DNA of 64,000 nt from Flavobacterium flavigenum (lineage in GTDB: Bacteria; Bacteroidota; Bacteroidia; Flavobacteriales; Flavobacteriaceae). Every line of letters starts with the position of its first letter. Position 1 is the first letter of the stretch. Under the pieces are notes generated by a model that was not told the DNA's origin, did not search any database, and was given only the letters and a program-made list of their open reading frames with translations. The position numbers were made by a program, and so were the translations under genes. The stretch spans positions 5,084,001-5,148,000 of the forward strand of contig NZ_CP114285.2 of NCBI RefSeq assembly GCF_027111255.2. Direction: 5' to 3'. Shown here one piece after another: positions 1 through 8,504 of the stretch.

Positions 1-1
1 C

Positions 2-862
2 TACATGGGAAAAAGTTACTGGGATCTGCATAAGACAGAAAAAGCTATTCCATATTTTATGAAAGTGGACAGGATTTTTGAAAGCAGAAACTACATTCGC
101 CCTGATCTCAGGCAGAATTATGAACTGCTTATCAAATACTACAAAGGGAAACAGAATCTGAGCCGAGAACTTTTTTACATTAAAAAACTGCTGAAAGCAG
201 ACAGTGTGCTCAGTGGCAGATATGTTTATCTCTCCAGCAGAATACGAAAGGTCTATGATACAAAAGAGCTAATAGAGGATAAAAAGAAGATTGAGGATCT
301 TTTCAGTCAAAGAAAATACAGTGACTTTATTTCCGGCACCATTATAGTAACTCTTTTTTCAGGGCTTCTTTTCTTTGCCGCAAAACACTTCAAAAATAAG
401 AAATTGTACAAATTGAAGGTGCAGGAAATAATGAATGAAAAGAGTTCTCCTGAGCCAGGAATCCAGCACAGAAATACGGCAAAAGGCATTGATGATATCA
501 GTAAGGAAACCGTGGAAGAGATACTCAGGAAGCTGGATAAATTTGAAAGCGATAAAAAGTTTCTCCTAAAGGATCTCAATGCGGCAAAGCTGGCAGCTAT
601 TTTAAATTCCAACCCAAAATATCTGTCCAGTATTATCCGGCACTATAGAGGCAAAAAGTTTGTAAACTATATCAGCGACCTGAAAATAGACCACATTCTG
701 GCTTTGCTGAAAGAAAATAAAAAGATAAGAAAGTATTCCAATAAAGCATTAGCAGATGAGGCAGGTTTTAGCAGCACACAGAAATTCGCTCAGGCTTTTC
801 ATGCCAAAACCGGATGCCCCACCTCATTTTTTATTAAGGAAATCAATAAGACTTCAATATAG
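2..862 (+). CDS. AraC-family regulator with TPR-like N-terminus (5' end outside window)
   Basis: The frame is open to the window edge, so the first ATG at 5 is probably internal. The visible protein starts with helical TPR-like sequence. A single hydrophobic helix follows at about residues 110-127, and the last ~95 residues form an AraC-type double helix-turn-helix (the LxxLAAxLNSNPKYLSSIIRHYRGKKF part and the ALADEAGFSSTQKFAQAFHAKTG part, read in pieces). In Bacteroidota this plan (periplasmic TPR sensor, one membrane pass, cytoplasmic AraC domain) belongs to membrane-bound transcription regulators. The signal and target genes cannot be told from the window. No terminator is obvious before the next gene, which has its own promoter. 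Confidence 0.85.
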   Translation, partial: YMGKSYWDLHKTEKAIPYFMKVDRIFESRNYIRPDLRQNYELLIKYYKGKQNLSRELFYIKKLLKADSVLSGRYVYLSSRIRKVYDTKELIEDKKKIEDLFSQRKYSDFISGTIIVTLFSGLLFFAAKHFKNKKLYKLKVQEIMNEKSSPEPGIQHRNTAKGIDDISKETVEEILRKLDKFESDKKFLLKDLNAAKLAAILNSNPKYLSSIIRHYRGKKFVNYISDLKIDHILALLKENKKIRKYSNKALADEAGFSSTQKFAQAFHAKTGCPTSFFIKEINKTSI

Positions 863-911
863 ATGCTATTTTGAACAGTCAGTTAGGATGCGTGCATTTT
901 TTATTTTGTGA

Positions 912-942
912 TTTGATAATCTGAAGTAAAAGGCTATTTTTG
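912..942 (+). promoter_or_regulatory. Bacteroidota-type promoter of the Hc1-like gene
   Basis: TTTG at 912-915, a 19-base spacer and TATTTTTG at 935-942 match the TTTG / TAnnTTTG promoter pattern of Flavobacterium. The start codon of the histone-like gene lies 26 bases downstream. Confidence 0.65.
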
Positions 943-968
943 CGCTCTTAATAAAAAAAAATTGTAAC

Positions 969-1145
969 ATGAAAGATTTAGTAGCAAAAATAAACGCTGA
1001 AATCGAAACATTTAAAGCAGAATCTGAATCTTTAATTGAAAAAGGCGTTAAAGCAGCAGGGGCAAGAGCCCGCAAATCAACATTGGAAATTGAAAAATTG
1101 TTAAAAGAGTTTAGAAAAGTTTCTATTGAGGAGTCAAAGAAATAA
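969..1145 (+). CDS. Small histone H1-like (Hc1-type) DNA-binding protein
   Basis: A 58-residue ORF, rich in Lys and Glu, beginning MKDLVAKINAEIETFKAES and containing a GVKAAGARARKSTLEIEKLLKEFRK stretch (given here in part). Length and composition fit the small Hc1/histone H1-like proteins that Flavobacteria carry as single genes; these are thought to bind DNA and help compact the nucleoid. It has its own promoter at 912-942 and a clear terminator at 1181-1206, so it is monocistronic. It is too short to appear in size-limited ORF lists. Function is from family resemblance. Confidence 0.8.
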   Translation: MKDLVAKINAEIETFKAESESLIEKGVKAAGARARKSTLEIEKLLKEFRKVSIEESKK

Positions 1146-1180
1146 TTTTCAGCAGTCTTACTTACTTTTAAAAGAAGAGA

Positions 1181-1206
1181 ATGGGGTTTTTAAGCCCCAT
1201 TTTTTT
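1181..1206 (+). terminator. Rho-independent terminator of the Hc1-like gene
   Basis: ATGGGG (1181-1186) pairs with CCCCAT (1195-1200) around a TTTTTAAG loop, followed by six T. Confidence 0.85.
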
Positions 1207-1293
1207 ATGTTTTTTTTATAGTGTTTCTGCTGGTTAAGCATTCATAACCTAAAATATTTTAATTTTGTAGTAGCATCAGTTGTTTTTCATCTG

Positions 1294-1372
1294 GCAGCCC
1301 ATCCCGTTTTGCGCTACAATCTTTTATGCCGGACCCCGGTACAAAAGGATTTTTGCTTCAATCAGGGCTGGG
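1294..1372 (-). repeat. Structured intergenic element (Flavobacterium-type)
   Basis: CAGCCC at 1295-1300 pairs with GGGCTG at 1365-1370. Inside lies a second arm: on the minus strand AATCCTTTT and AAAAGATTGT flank an inner ACCGG/CCGG hairpin. On the minus strand the block reads AGCCCTGAT...GAAG...AATCCTTTT...AAAAGATTGTAGCG...CGGGAT.GGCT. I recall similar blocks between genes in Flavobacterium genomes, but this is from memory and unchecked. It may be a mobile repeat or a 3'-end element. Confidence 0.45.
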
Positions 1373-1435
1373 AAAAAATCTGCTTTTTAAAAAGTATTTT
1401 CGGCATCAAAATTTAACTTCTTTTAGATTAATCCA

Positions 1436-1635
1436 TTAGATTTCATAGTCACTATAATTAATAAATGTTGGTTTTTTTGGTAAATTTTCAAAATCAATAT
1501 ATTCTTTGGTTAAAAGCCAATTTGAAGGAGTAGAATCAGGATCATTTTTCAGAATGATTTCAAATTCTTTTTTCTTTTCAGTTATATATTTATTCGTATT
1601 ATTTCTTTTTTAATACTGTAATCTTCAATTTTCAT
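1436..1635 (-). pseudogene. Frameshifted small hypothetical gene
   Basis: On the minus strand an ATG at 1633-1635 opens MKIEDYSIKKEIIR and then runs into a stop. One missing base in the A-rich stretch would join it to a second frame (TEKKKEFEIILKNDPDS, then PSNWLLTKEYIDFENLPKK and a tail ending SDYEI) that ends cleanly at 1436. The 200-base span is one base short of a whole number of codons, as expected for a single deletion. The intact product would be about 66 residues. I do not recognise the family. The remaining bases from 1207 to 1855 show only the structured element at 1294-1372. Confidence 0.5.
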
Positions 1636-1855
1636 AGTATCCTAATTTATAATTACTCTTAACTTATTTAGCAAACCACTAAAATTACTATTATCAAAAC
1701 AGTAAAGCGATTTGAATTACTAATAAGTAAAAGGTGTACAAAAAAAATATTTAAATTTTCTAAAAATATTCTTGATAAAAAAGCAATTATTCGTTAGGAC
1801 AGCTGCACCACACGTCAAAAAGGATTATAAGAAGTTGTCAATAAGGAATTTTTAC

Positions 1856-2323
1856 TTATGCCTCATTGATAATCCTTTTTTGAATATTTTCAATGATTTT
1901 TTGTAATTTACCAGCTTCTTCATATTCTTCATTTCTAACATACATTTGGATAGAAGTCTGAAGTGTTTCAATCCTAGTCCTTAATTCTGTCACAGTTCCA
2001 TTTAGGTCAATAGTGTCATCAATAATGCATTCGATGTCATATTCAGATGTTCGATCCTGTCCAAAAACGCCTTCTTCTTCATGTTCTTTCCATAAAGTTT
2101 CCATTTCCAAAACACAATTTTTAAGGATATCAAAAAATTCTATTGGTAGATTAACAAATGGCTCAAGTTTTTTTACAGATTGACTTGTACGTTCATATAA
2201 AACGCTATATTTTCCAATTTTAAAATCGATATCTATATTATTGTTATAGATATCTTTTTCCATGAGAATCTTTTTAATTTCTTTCCCAATATATTTCGCA
2301 AGTTCGTCAAGTTGGTTTTCCAT
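1856..2323 (-). CDS. Hypothetical protein with C-terminal UVR-like motif
   Basis: 155 residues, acidic and helical, without signal peptide or membrane segment. The last ~35 residues (ETLQTSIQMYVRNEEYEEAGKLQ, then KIIENIQKRI; shown in parts) resemble the UVR motif of UvrB/UvrC and protein arginine kinase activators, a short helical hairpin used for protein contacts. The rest is unrecognised. It lies 17 bases downstream of a small P-loop gene on the same strand, so the two are probably co-transcribed and may act together. A role in repair is not implied: the motif occurs in many contexts. Confidence 0.6.
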   Translation of the reverse strand: MENQLDELAKYIGKEIKKILMEKDIYNNNIDIDFKIGKYSVLYERTSQSVKKLEPFVNLPIEFFDILKNCVLEMETLWKEHEEEGVFGQDRTSEYDIECIIDDTIDLNGTVTELRTRIETLQTSIQMYVRNEEYEEAGKLQKIIENIQKRIINEA

Positions 2324-2340
2324 ATTTTTAAGTTTAATTT

Positions 2341-2748
2341 TTAAATTAGTGTGAATATAGTTTGCGCGTCTGTAGAGTTTACAGCTGGAAACTGCGTCAA
2401 AATTGAACTGATAGTTTTATTCAATCTAGTGGAATTATGTGCATTTATTGCGTTATTAGCTCTAACTTTTGCAGTGCCAGTGCTTAGAGCGCAAACCATC
2501 AAATCGCAGTTTGCCGAGCTATACTTCCAAATAGCTTTAGATAGTGCTGTCGAATCGTCTCCAGCAGAATAAAATGCGATTGTTTTGTTTTTGTAATTTG
2601 TTAAAATATCTTCGAAATCTCTTGGGTCGTTTCCAACCTGAGTTCTATTGCTAGAAATTCCGCCATTATTTAAAACGATATCGTAGGCTAAGCCGATCGT
2701 CTCGGTTTTCCCACTATTTGGCAAACCTTGTAAAACTATTATATCCAT
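2341..2748 (-). CDS. Small P-loop NTPase-like protein, unknown role
   Basis: 135 residues with an N-terminal beta strand and a Walker A motif GLPNSGKT (residues 8-15). A hydrophobic strand IAFYSAGDD near residues 57-65 could serve as a Walker B-like position, and a second strand LMVCALSTGTAK follows near 83-94. The size and strand order suit a minimal P-loop fold that reads or modifies a nucleotide. It is the first gene of a two-gene unit with the UVR-motif gene. I do not recognise the family, and I see no partner that fixes its role. Confidence 0.6.
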   Translation of the reverse strand: MDIIVLQGLPNSGKTETIGLAYDIVLNNGGISSNRTQVGNDPRDFEDILTNYKNKTIAFYSAGDDSTALSKAIWKYSSANCDLMVCALSTGTAKVRANNAINAHNSTRLNKTISSILTQFPAVNSTDAQTIFTLI

Positions 2749-2912
2749 AAATTTAATTTAGTTGCAAAGATAGAGAAATTTAAAGCTCCTGTTTTTCAGC
2801 TCTGACAAAGGTTTTTACCTTTTTATTTTTAGTCTGATAAGATTAATTTATCAGTTGTTCAAATTATTATAAAAACGGATTTCTATAAAAATGAATTGCA
2901 TAATTTTTGTCT

Positions 2913-3950
2913 TTATTTACTTTTTACATCATTATATATCAATTGCATAAGGGAATAATAATAATCTTTTTTCTTTTCAAATTCTTTTTTATGTGATTTT
3001 ATTTTAGGCATTACACAAAAAGAATGTGGAGTACAAATACTGTTTTTGAAGACAATTTTCATTATTTCTTTGCTGAATTGGGTGTCCTGATTCTTTAAAC
3101 AGTAAAAGACGGTTGAGGAGAAGAGGTCTGCAATTTGCAATTCTACATTTTCTTTTGAGTCAGCATTAATTATATCTCCTTCAAGATTGAATCCGAGCTT
3201 TATTCCTAAAAAATCTGTCCTTGAACCCACTAATCCCATTTCATTAAATGTTTCGAAGACAGGATTATCAATAAAAACTTTTGAATTGTCGCAAATTACA
3301 TTTAATTTATCTCCTTTCTTGGACCAATCTGTTAGTATCCCAAGGAGTGAAGTCACGGTTAGATCCAAAATCCATCTTTCTGCTTCGCCTGTAGAAGTCT
3401 GAATTTCCTCAAAAAAGATTGTTGGGTTATGCGTTACAATTTCGATAATCCATTGTAGTAATGGATTATCTTTCGAAATTGAATGAAAACTAGTTTCTAC
3501 AAGTGTTTTCTTTCCTCGCATCAAAAGTAAAAAATCTTCGAAGAAAGTTTCTGCTGACTCGTCTTTTGTAATAAAAGAAGCGTATAATCCTGTTGCTAAG
3601 AAATCATTTAGTTTTGAATTATAAAAAATGTAGTTGGACGACAAATATGGTTCAATACCATATTCAACAATTTTTCCTGCAAGTGCATATTTTTTGTCGT
3701 GGAAAACTATTCTGGCAATTCTACTATACTTTCGAAAAATATGTTTTATCACTTCTTGTCCTTTTTTATTACTGACAATTAGTTTACCTTTTATTTCTCC
3801 ATTTTGAATGTTGTAATTATTATAAATATAGTTCTTAATTTCTTTTGTGGTTTCATCATCAAGTTTTACACCTGAATATACAAAGTATGGTTGAAACTCC
3901 TCAAGTAAGTCTGCTCCTGTATATCCGGATTCGTCACAGTATATTTTCAT
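2913..3950 (-). CDS. DUF3800 family protein
   Basis: The product begins MKIYCDESGYTG, the typical opening of DUF3800 proteins, with the conserved acidic DES near the N-terminus and a late DSKENVELQIADLFSS segment carrying the second acidic cluster. These residues suggest an RNase H-like or related metal-dependent fold. The frame can be extended upstream to a GTG at 4043, but that adds 31 residues unlike the family, so I take the ATG at 3950 (345 aa). DUF3800 genes are common in mobile and defence regions; no biochemical role is assigned here. It stands alone between the P-loop pair and the HEPN pair. Confidence 0.75.
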   Translation of the reverse strand: MKIYCDESGYTGADLLEEFQPYFVYSGVKLDDETTKEIKNYIYNNYNIQNGEIKGKLIVSNKKGQEVIKHIFRKYSRIARIVFHDKKYALAGKIVEYGIEPYLSSNYIFYNSKLNDFLATGLYASFITKDESAETFFEDFLLLMRGKKTLVETSFHSISKDNPLLQWIIEIVTHNPTIFFEEIQTSTGEAERWILDLTVTSLLGILTDWSKKGDKLNVICDNSKVFIDNPVFETFNEMGLVGSRTDFLGIKLGFNLEGDIINADSKENVELQIADLFSSTVFYCLKNQDTQFSKEIMKIVFKNSICTPHSFCVMPKIKSHKKEFEKKKDYYYSLMQLIYNDVKSK

Positions 3951-4100
3951 TATTGGATTTTTAAATTTGAGATGTAATTTGCAGTTATTACTGGTAATTT
4001 TGAAAATTTTTGGTAGCTTTTCCGGATTTGCCAAATAAGACACTATTGACTTCTAAAATAATTCTTCAAATCCATTTTAGTAATATTAAGTACCAGAGCT

Positions 4101-4682
4101 TTACTTATTTATTTCAATTATGCCTTTAACTATCAGCTTTATGAATTCTGTGTAAAGTATCTTGGGAGTTTCTTTAATTAATGATCCAAACACTGATGTC
4201 TTTTCTTCTGATTTGTTATTTATCGTACTTAATTCAGCCGAAATTGCTTTTACTAAGTCGTTTAAAATAAATTTATCGTTATCTCTAACTGAATAACAAA
4301 CAAAGTTTTCAATGTCACCATCTATAAAATCAAAGAAAACTATGAATGGAATTCTTTGAATATTTTGATCTGTTAATGAAAGAAAAATTTCATTCATATT
4401 TTCATATAATTTATTTTGCGTATTAACTTCTTTGTTACGCTGGCCATCAAGATAGAATATGGTAATGTTTTTACCGGATAATCGATCTAACTCAACAAAT
4501 GCGCCAATATCTTGTAAGATCTGATGTGTTTCAGAGTGGAAATCGTAAACAATAAATGCAAACTTTTTTGCTCTGTCAGTATCTATATGTTCTTCACATA
4601 TTTTTTCAAATTGACTTGTAAATTCATCATACCAATAACCATTAATATTATTTGTATTTGATACAGTAAAAATTGGATTCAT
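4101..4682 (-). CDS. Unrecognised protein upstream-coupled to HEPN gene
   Basis: 193 residues, acidic, with no signal peptide and no membrane helix. Alternating hydrophobic strands (KKFAFIVYDF, NITIFYLDG, RIPFIVFFDFIDGD) suggest a compact alpha/beta fold. The C-terminal helix TPKILYTEFIKLIVKGIIEI is amphipathic. No catalytic motif is recognised. The gene begins 41 bases after the HEPN-motif gene on the same strand, so the two form a likely operon; it could be an antitoxin, regulator or second effector, which the sequence does not decide. Confidence 0.55.
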   Translation of the reverse strand: MNPIFTVSNTNNINGYWYDEFTSQFEKICEEHIDTDRAKKFAFIVYDFHSETHQILQDIGAFVELDRLSGKNITIFYLDGQRNKEVNTQNKLYENMNEIFLSLTDQNIQRIPFIVFFDFIDGDIENFVCYSVRDNDKFILNDLVKAISAELSTINNKSEEKTSVFGSLIKETPKILYTEFIKLIVKGIIEINK

Positions 4683-4723
4683 AATTTATTATTTTATTTA
4701 TTATGCTCTATTATCATTATTAG

Positions 4724-6163
4724 TTATACTTTGCGAAAGAGGGGTTCGTCGATTACTTTATTATCATTTGCAAATACGGAAAAAAATTTCGGATTGTTTT
4801 TTAATAAACCACTAAATTTAGAATATTTCATAATCAATGAAGTTACCAAAAAGTGTAATTTATAGGTTATGAATTTTAATTCTTGATTCTGTTTCGCTTC
4901 TTCTTCATTTTCGAAAGGAATTCTACCATGTAAGAAATCATTTCTTTTAAGAAGTGCCATTTCATCAATATCAGTTAATATAAAACCGCATAAATCAAAT
5001 GCAATTTTGAAACTATCTTTGTTTGTAACTTGATTTATCTGTTCAAGCTTATTTATAACAGTTGCTTTATTATTGAAAAGAGAATCTTCTAGAGGTATGA
5101 CAATTTCCTTTAAGCTTTTAATAACTTTTCCAGCAATTTTTTTGTCTTTAAATGGGTTAATTTTTTCACTATTTTCTTCTACCACAATGTTTTTTACCGT
5201 TTCTAAAGCAACAGAGTAAGCAGAGGCTCTAATTTCTAACGGATATTCATTAGCTTCAGAGATAATTTTTAATGCTCTCAAAAATCGTTTATCCTGTCTA
5301 GCCTTATTAACTATATTTGAAAAAACTTCTAGATTAACGTGGCCTCCTTGACTATTGGATCTTGTAATTTCCCACGGCAAATGAGGAGAAACAATTTCCA
5401 TTCCTGAGGATATACTGTCTTCTAATCTTCTATATTGAAATCCAGAAATAGATTTGAAATCATTATCAGGAGACTGCAGAATGAACATTTCATTTCTCAG
5501 CACTTCACCTGTTATCATTCCTAAACTGTAAGAAATAGCACCGATAGATTTTTCAAATTCATGATATTCCATAGAATTCATGGAGTCAATAAATAAGAAA
5601 TAATCATCATCATTTTGATCGTTATTATAATCGAACAAATGGAATAAGGTTTGGTTGCACTCGAATTCTGATAGACCAGCAAATTTTAATGCGTCCTCCA
5701 CATTAAAACTTTCACTTTCGATGAATTCATGATGGTCTTTAAGTGGGTTATTTTTTTTTGGGATTACTAAACGAAAATGTTTTTTTTCAGAAACGTTGAA
5801 GGAACTTTCAATATGCCATATTTCACCTTCACTTTCTAGATCTTCATTCATCAACATTGATAAAGTTGCAACTCCATTTGGATTTGTCCAATTAAACTTG
5901 TCATTTTGAACTGAAAATGATTTTCCAAATCCATAGCTGTCACGTTGATATTCAGAAATGTTGTCTACTAAATTTAGAGAAGGAGCTTTGAATTTAAAAC
6001 ATCTTTCTCCTTTTTCTATTATTAAATCAATTTTATCAATAGGAGGGAAGCTAGATGAACTTTTAAATGTTTTAGGTGTTCCAAGATTAGTTAAATAGTC
6101 GAAAGTCTCTTTAAGAAATTTTTTTTTAAGATTAAGGCGAGCTTCTGCTAAATAGTCATTCAT
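4724..6163 (-). CDS. HEPN-motif protein, ApeA-like candidate
   Basis: 479 residues. The C-terminal third is helical and holds KRNDFLHGRIPF, giving R407-x4-H412, the R-x4-6-H signature of HEPN ribonucleases; the RN..LHG context is like that of ApeA-type HEPN domains. The N-terminal 250 residues form a beta-rich region, as in ApeA proteins where it is thought to sense or restrain the nuclease. HEPN proteins of this kind cut RNA during phage infection. The gene heads a two-gene unit with the unknown 193-aa protein. Family placement rests on the motif and layout only. Confidence 0.55.
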   Translation of the reverse strand: MNDYLAEARLNLKKKFLKETFDYLTNLGTPKTFKSSSSFPPIDKIDLIIEKGERCFKFKAPSLNLVDNISEYQRDSYGFGKSFSVQNDKFNWTNPNGVATLSMLMNEDLESEGEIWHIESSFNVSEKKHFRLVIPKKNNPLKDHHEFIESESFNVEDALKFAGLSEFECNQTLFHLFDYNNDQNDDDYFLFIDSMNSMEYHEFEKSIGAISYSLGMITGEVLRNEMFILQSPDNDFKSISGFQYRRLEDSISSGMEIVSPHLPWEITRSNSQGGHVNLEVFSNIVNKARQDKRFLRALKIISEANEYPLEIRASAYSVALETVKNIVVEENSEKINPFKDKKIAGKVIKSLKEIVIPLEDSLFNNKATVINKLEQINQVTNKDSFKIAFDLCGFILTDIDEMALLKRNDFLHGRIPFENEEEAKQNQELKFITYKLHFLVTSLIMKYSKFSGLLKNNPKFFSVFANDNKVIDEPLFRKV

Positions 6164-6329
6164 AAAATTTGAAATCTTTATAATTATTTGTTTTTATAAG
6201 TTTTGACACAAAAATGAACGCTTCATTAGATTGGTAAAAACAGAAACATTGTTCTCTGTTTTACATGTATGTAGTTAGTAATACCATACTAATCCAATCA
6301 AGTCGAATAAAATAGTTTAAACATTCTAT

Positions 6330-7361
6330 TTAGTCGATTAGTCGATTTAATATTTCTTCAAGCTCTAGACTTCTTTCTCTAATTTTATTCATAAAGTTTG
6401 TCGCTGTTACAAACATTCCTTCTCTTCCAATCTTAAATTGTAAATCTTCAAAAGAATAAAGAAAGTCCTTTTCTATTTCTAACTGCTTTTCCCAGTTCTG
6501 TTGAGTTGCAATAAGTTTCTCTTTCTGTTGTTCTGGTAACTTCTTTAATAAAGATTGGTAAAGATTATTCATTTCTTTATTCCAAAGTTCAGAATGACTT
6601 TTTATGCATTCTCCCCATTCATAATTAGTTTCCCATTCACAGTTATTAAAAGATTTATCAATCCAATGTTCCTTTTCGTTGCTATGTCCTACTGAAAATC
6701 TACCGCTTCTATTTTCGAGTTTTTCATCTAAACTTTCTAATATTTTTGGACCATTTTCTATCACCCAATTTGCATTTCGTATATCATAATCCATTCCATG
6801 CGCTGCATAATTTAAGGTATGTATAATATCTTTTAAAGATTTGGCTTCTGCTTTTGTTATTATTTCTTTATTATTTAAAGCTTCGATAAGCTTTGTTATT
6901 GAAAATTTATTACTTTCAATGCTGTATTTATCGGCTAAGTTTCTTAACCTTTTTTCAACTTCAATCCTAAAACCAACCAACGCTAATTCCTGATTCTTTT
7001 CAGCAATTTCAATGAACGAATATGTATCTACATTTGCGTTAGTGTCAGTATCTAATTCGGCATGCTTATTTTCAGGCTTAATTAAACCAGCTTTTTTAGC
7101 TTCATCTTCGATTTTTTTTAGGTCTTGAAATTCAACTTTGAGTCCCCCTGGAAGCTCAACTGATTTTAGTAAAGGCTCCAACCAAGGAACAATTGCAACA
7201 ATTATTAATGTTATAAAAATGGCATCGATTTTCAGTGAAGGAAAAAATAAGTGTATTAATCCAACAAGAATTGCTGAGCAGGTAATAAATAATTGCGTTT
7301 TCCTTTTTGCGGTCATTCTTTTGATGTTTTGAAAATTTGCCCTTAATTCCATTTGTAACAT
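6330..7361 (-). CDS. Membrane protein with DUF4145-like middle and LprI-like tail
   Basis: 343 residues. Two membrane helices lie at about 20-38 and 45-63. A helical middle (FRIEVEKRLRNLADKY ... IHTLNYAAHGMDYD) resembles DUF4145-type helical domains. The C-terminal ~110 residues (CEWETNYEWGECIKSHSELW, then EMNNLYQSLLKKLPEQQKEKL and TQQNWEKQLEIEKDF) match the pattern of LprI/DUF1311 domains: paired cysteines, an ExN..Y..LL core and a Q..W motif. LprI domains usually sit outside the membrane, which conflicts with a cytoplasmic middle domain if both helices span as a hairpin. Function unknown. ATG at 7361 is used; 7352 is also possible. Confidence 0.6.
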   Translation of the reverse strand: MLQMELRANFQNIKRMTAKRKTQLFITCSAILVGLIHLFFPSLKIDAIFITLIIVAIVPWLEPLLKSVELPGGLKVEFQDLKKIEDEAKKAGLIKPENKHAELDTDTNANVDTYSFIEIAEKNQELALVGFRIEVEKRLRNLADKYSIESNKFSITKLIEALNNKEIITKAEAKSLKDIIHTLNYAAHGMDYDIRNANWVIENGPKILESLDEKLENRSGRFSVGHSNEKEHWIDKSFNNCEWETNYEWGECIKSHSELWNKEMNNLYQSLLKKLPEQQKEKLIATQQNWEKQLEIEKDFLYSFEDLQFKIGREGMFVTATNFMNKIRERSLELEEILNRLID

Positions 7362-7446
7362 TTGGCGATTTAATTAAGTCTAATAAATTAGCTCAGTATA
7401 AATAGTTTACGTTAAACCAAGATGCCAATTAGTTTTACTCAATCCT

Positions 7447-8127
7447 TTAAAATCCTAGATTTGTCAATTTAGTGTCTTTTAAATTCACAGAATTAATTCT
7501 AATTTCATAATAATCTACTTCACTTGTTCTTATATTTTTTTTGCTTGAATTGCTATATATAGTTTTATAATTTATAATGTAAGAAATACTAATTTCTTCG
7601 ATCTTTATTTTGCTTCTTTTTTCTAAAGGAACTTTGAAAAAACTGATTCCTTCACCAATTTTCTCATTTGTTTCTGAAATGGATGTTGTAAAAGGTTTAC
7701 TATATTTATACTCTTTCAAAGTAATATCTGTATACTTATTATAATCCCGTAACATTTCTTTGTATCTATCTTTTGAGTATTCTTGAATAACAGATATTTC
7801 ATATAACCTATCATCTACTAAACTCAAATTGATTTTATTTTCATTACCATTGAAACAACTATCCTGAATATGGTTCAGCTTTATATAAGAATTATAAATA
7901 CTATCATTTTTTAAATAGTCATATTTTTTCCATCCGTTGCTATATTTTTCATAATAATAGGGATCACTTGGATCTCCAACTTTAGATATGGTACTTGATG
8001 AGTTCGTGATTTTTGTTATGTCAAACTTATTTTGCCCAATTTTGAACAGAAATATATCGGAAAGTGTACATTGTGAAAACATTTTTATAGTCATTAATAA
8101 AAAAAAAGCCAATATTGTTTTATTCAT
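7447..8127 (-). CDS. Secreted hypothetical protein
   Basis: The product starts MNKTILAFFLLMTIKMFSQC, a clear signal peptide with probable cleavage after SQ or just before Cys. The remaining ~205 residues are beta-rich, Ser/Lys/Tyr-rich and unlike any family I recognise. A TTG at 8151 lies in frame upstream, but the ATG at 8127 gives the better signal peptide, so I use it (226 aa). It is a single gene between the LprI-like membrane protein and the XRE regulator. Confidence 0.65.
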   Translation of the reverse strand: MNKTILAFFLLMTIKMFSQCTLSDIFLFKIGQNKFDITKITNSSSTISKVGDPSDPYYYEKYSNGWKKYDYLKNDSIYNSYIKLNHIQDSCFNGNENKINLSLVDDRLYEISVIQEYSKDRYKEMLRDYNKYTDITLKEYKYSKPFTTSISETNEKIGEGISFFKVPLEKRSKIKIEEISISYIINYKTIYSNSSKKNIRTSEVDYYEIRINSVNLKDTKLTNLGF

Positions 8128-8336
8128 ACTTAAAGTTTTGAAAATATTCAAGGTTCAGTTTTCTATTATTGTATAATTACCTGCGTGCTGGTGTATAACA
8201 GGTTGTAATAAGTAATAAGGAGACTTTTTAAATTGTGGCACTTTTGTGATGTAATGGATTATAAGTGTAAAATTTTCTCATTTATCATTTTTTTATATAC
8301 ATTTTTCAAACATACAAAACCATTATAATTATTTTG

Positions 8337-8353
8337 TACGGATTTCCGTAATG
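8337..8353. repeat. 17-bp palindromic repeat, copy 1
   Basis: TACGGA-TT-TCCGTA palindrome followed by ATG; the same 17 bases recur at 41879-41895. It lies in the 8128-8435 gap, which otherwise holds nothing I recognise. Confidence 0.6.
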
Positions 8354-8435
8354 TCTTTTAATCAACGGCAAATTACTCTTTAAGTTGCTCAATACATACA
8401 GTAAAAACACCTATTTTTTTCTTTGAATTATAAAA

Positions 8436-8459
8436 TAAAAAAAGATGCCGAGGGGCATC
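8436..8459 (-). terminator. Terminator of the XRE regulator gene
   Basis: GATGCC (8444-8449) pairs with GGCATC (8454-8459). On the minus strand the hairpin is followed by a run of seven T. Confidence 0.75.
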
Positions 8460-8504
8460 ATTTTATTACATTTTATTTGAGTTATAAATATTTGGCGATG
8501 TTAA

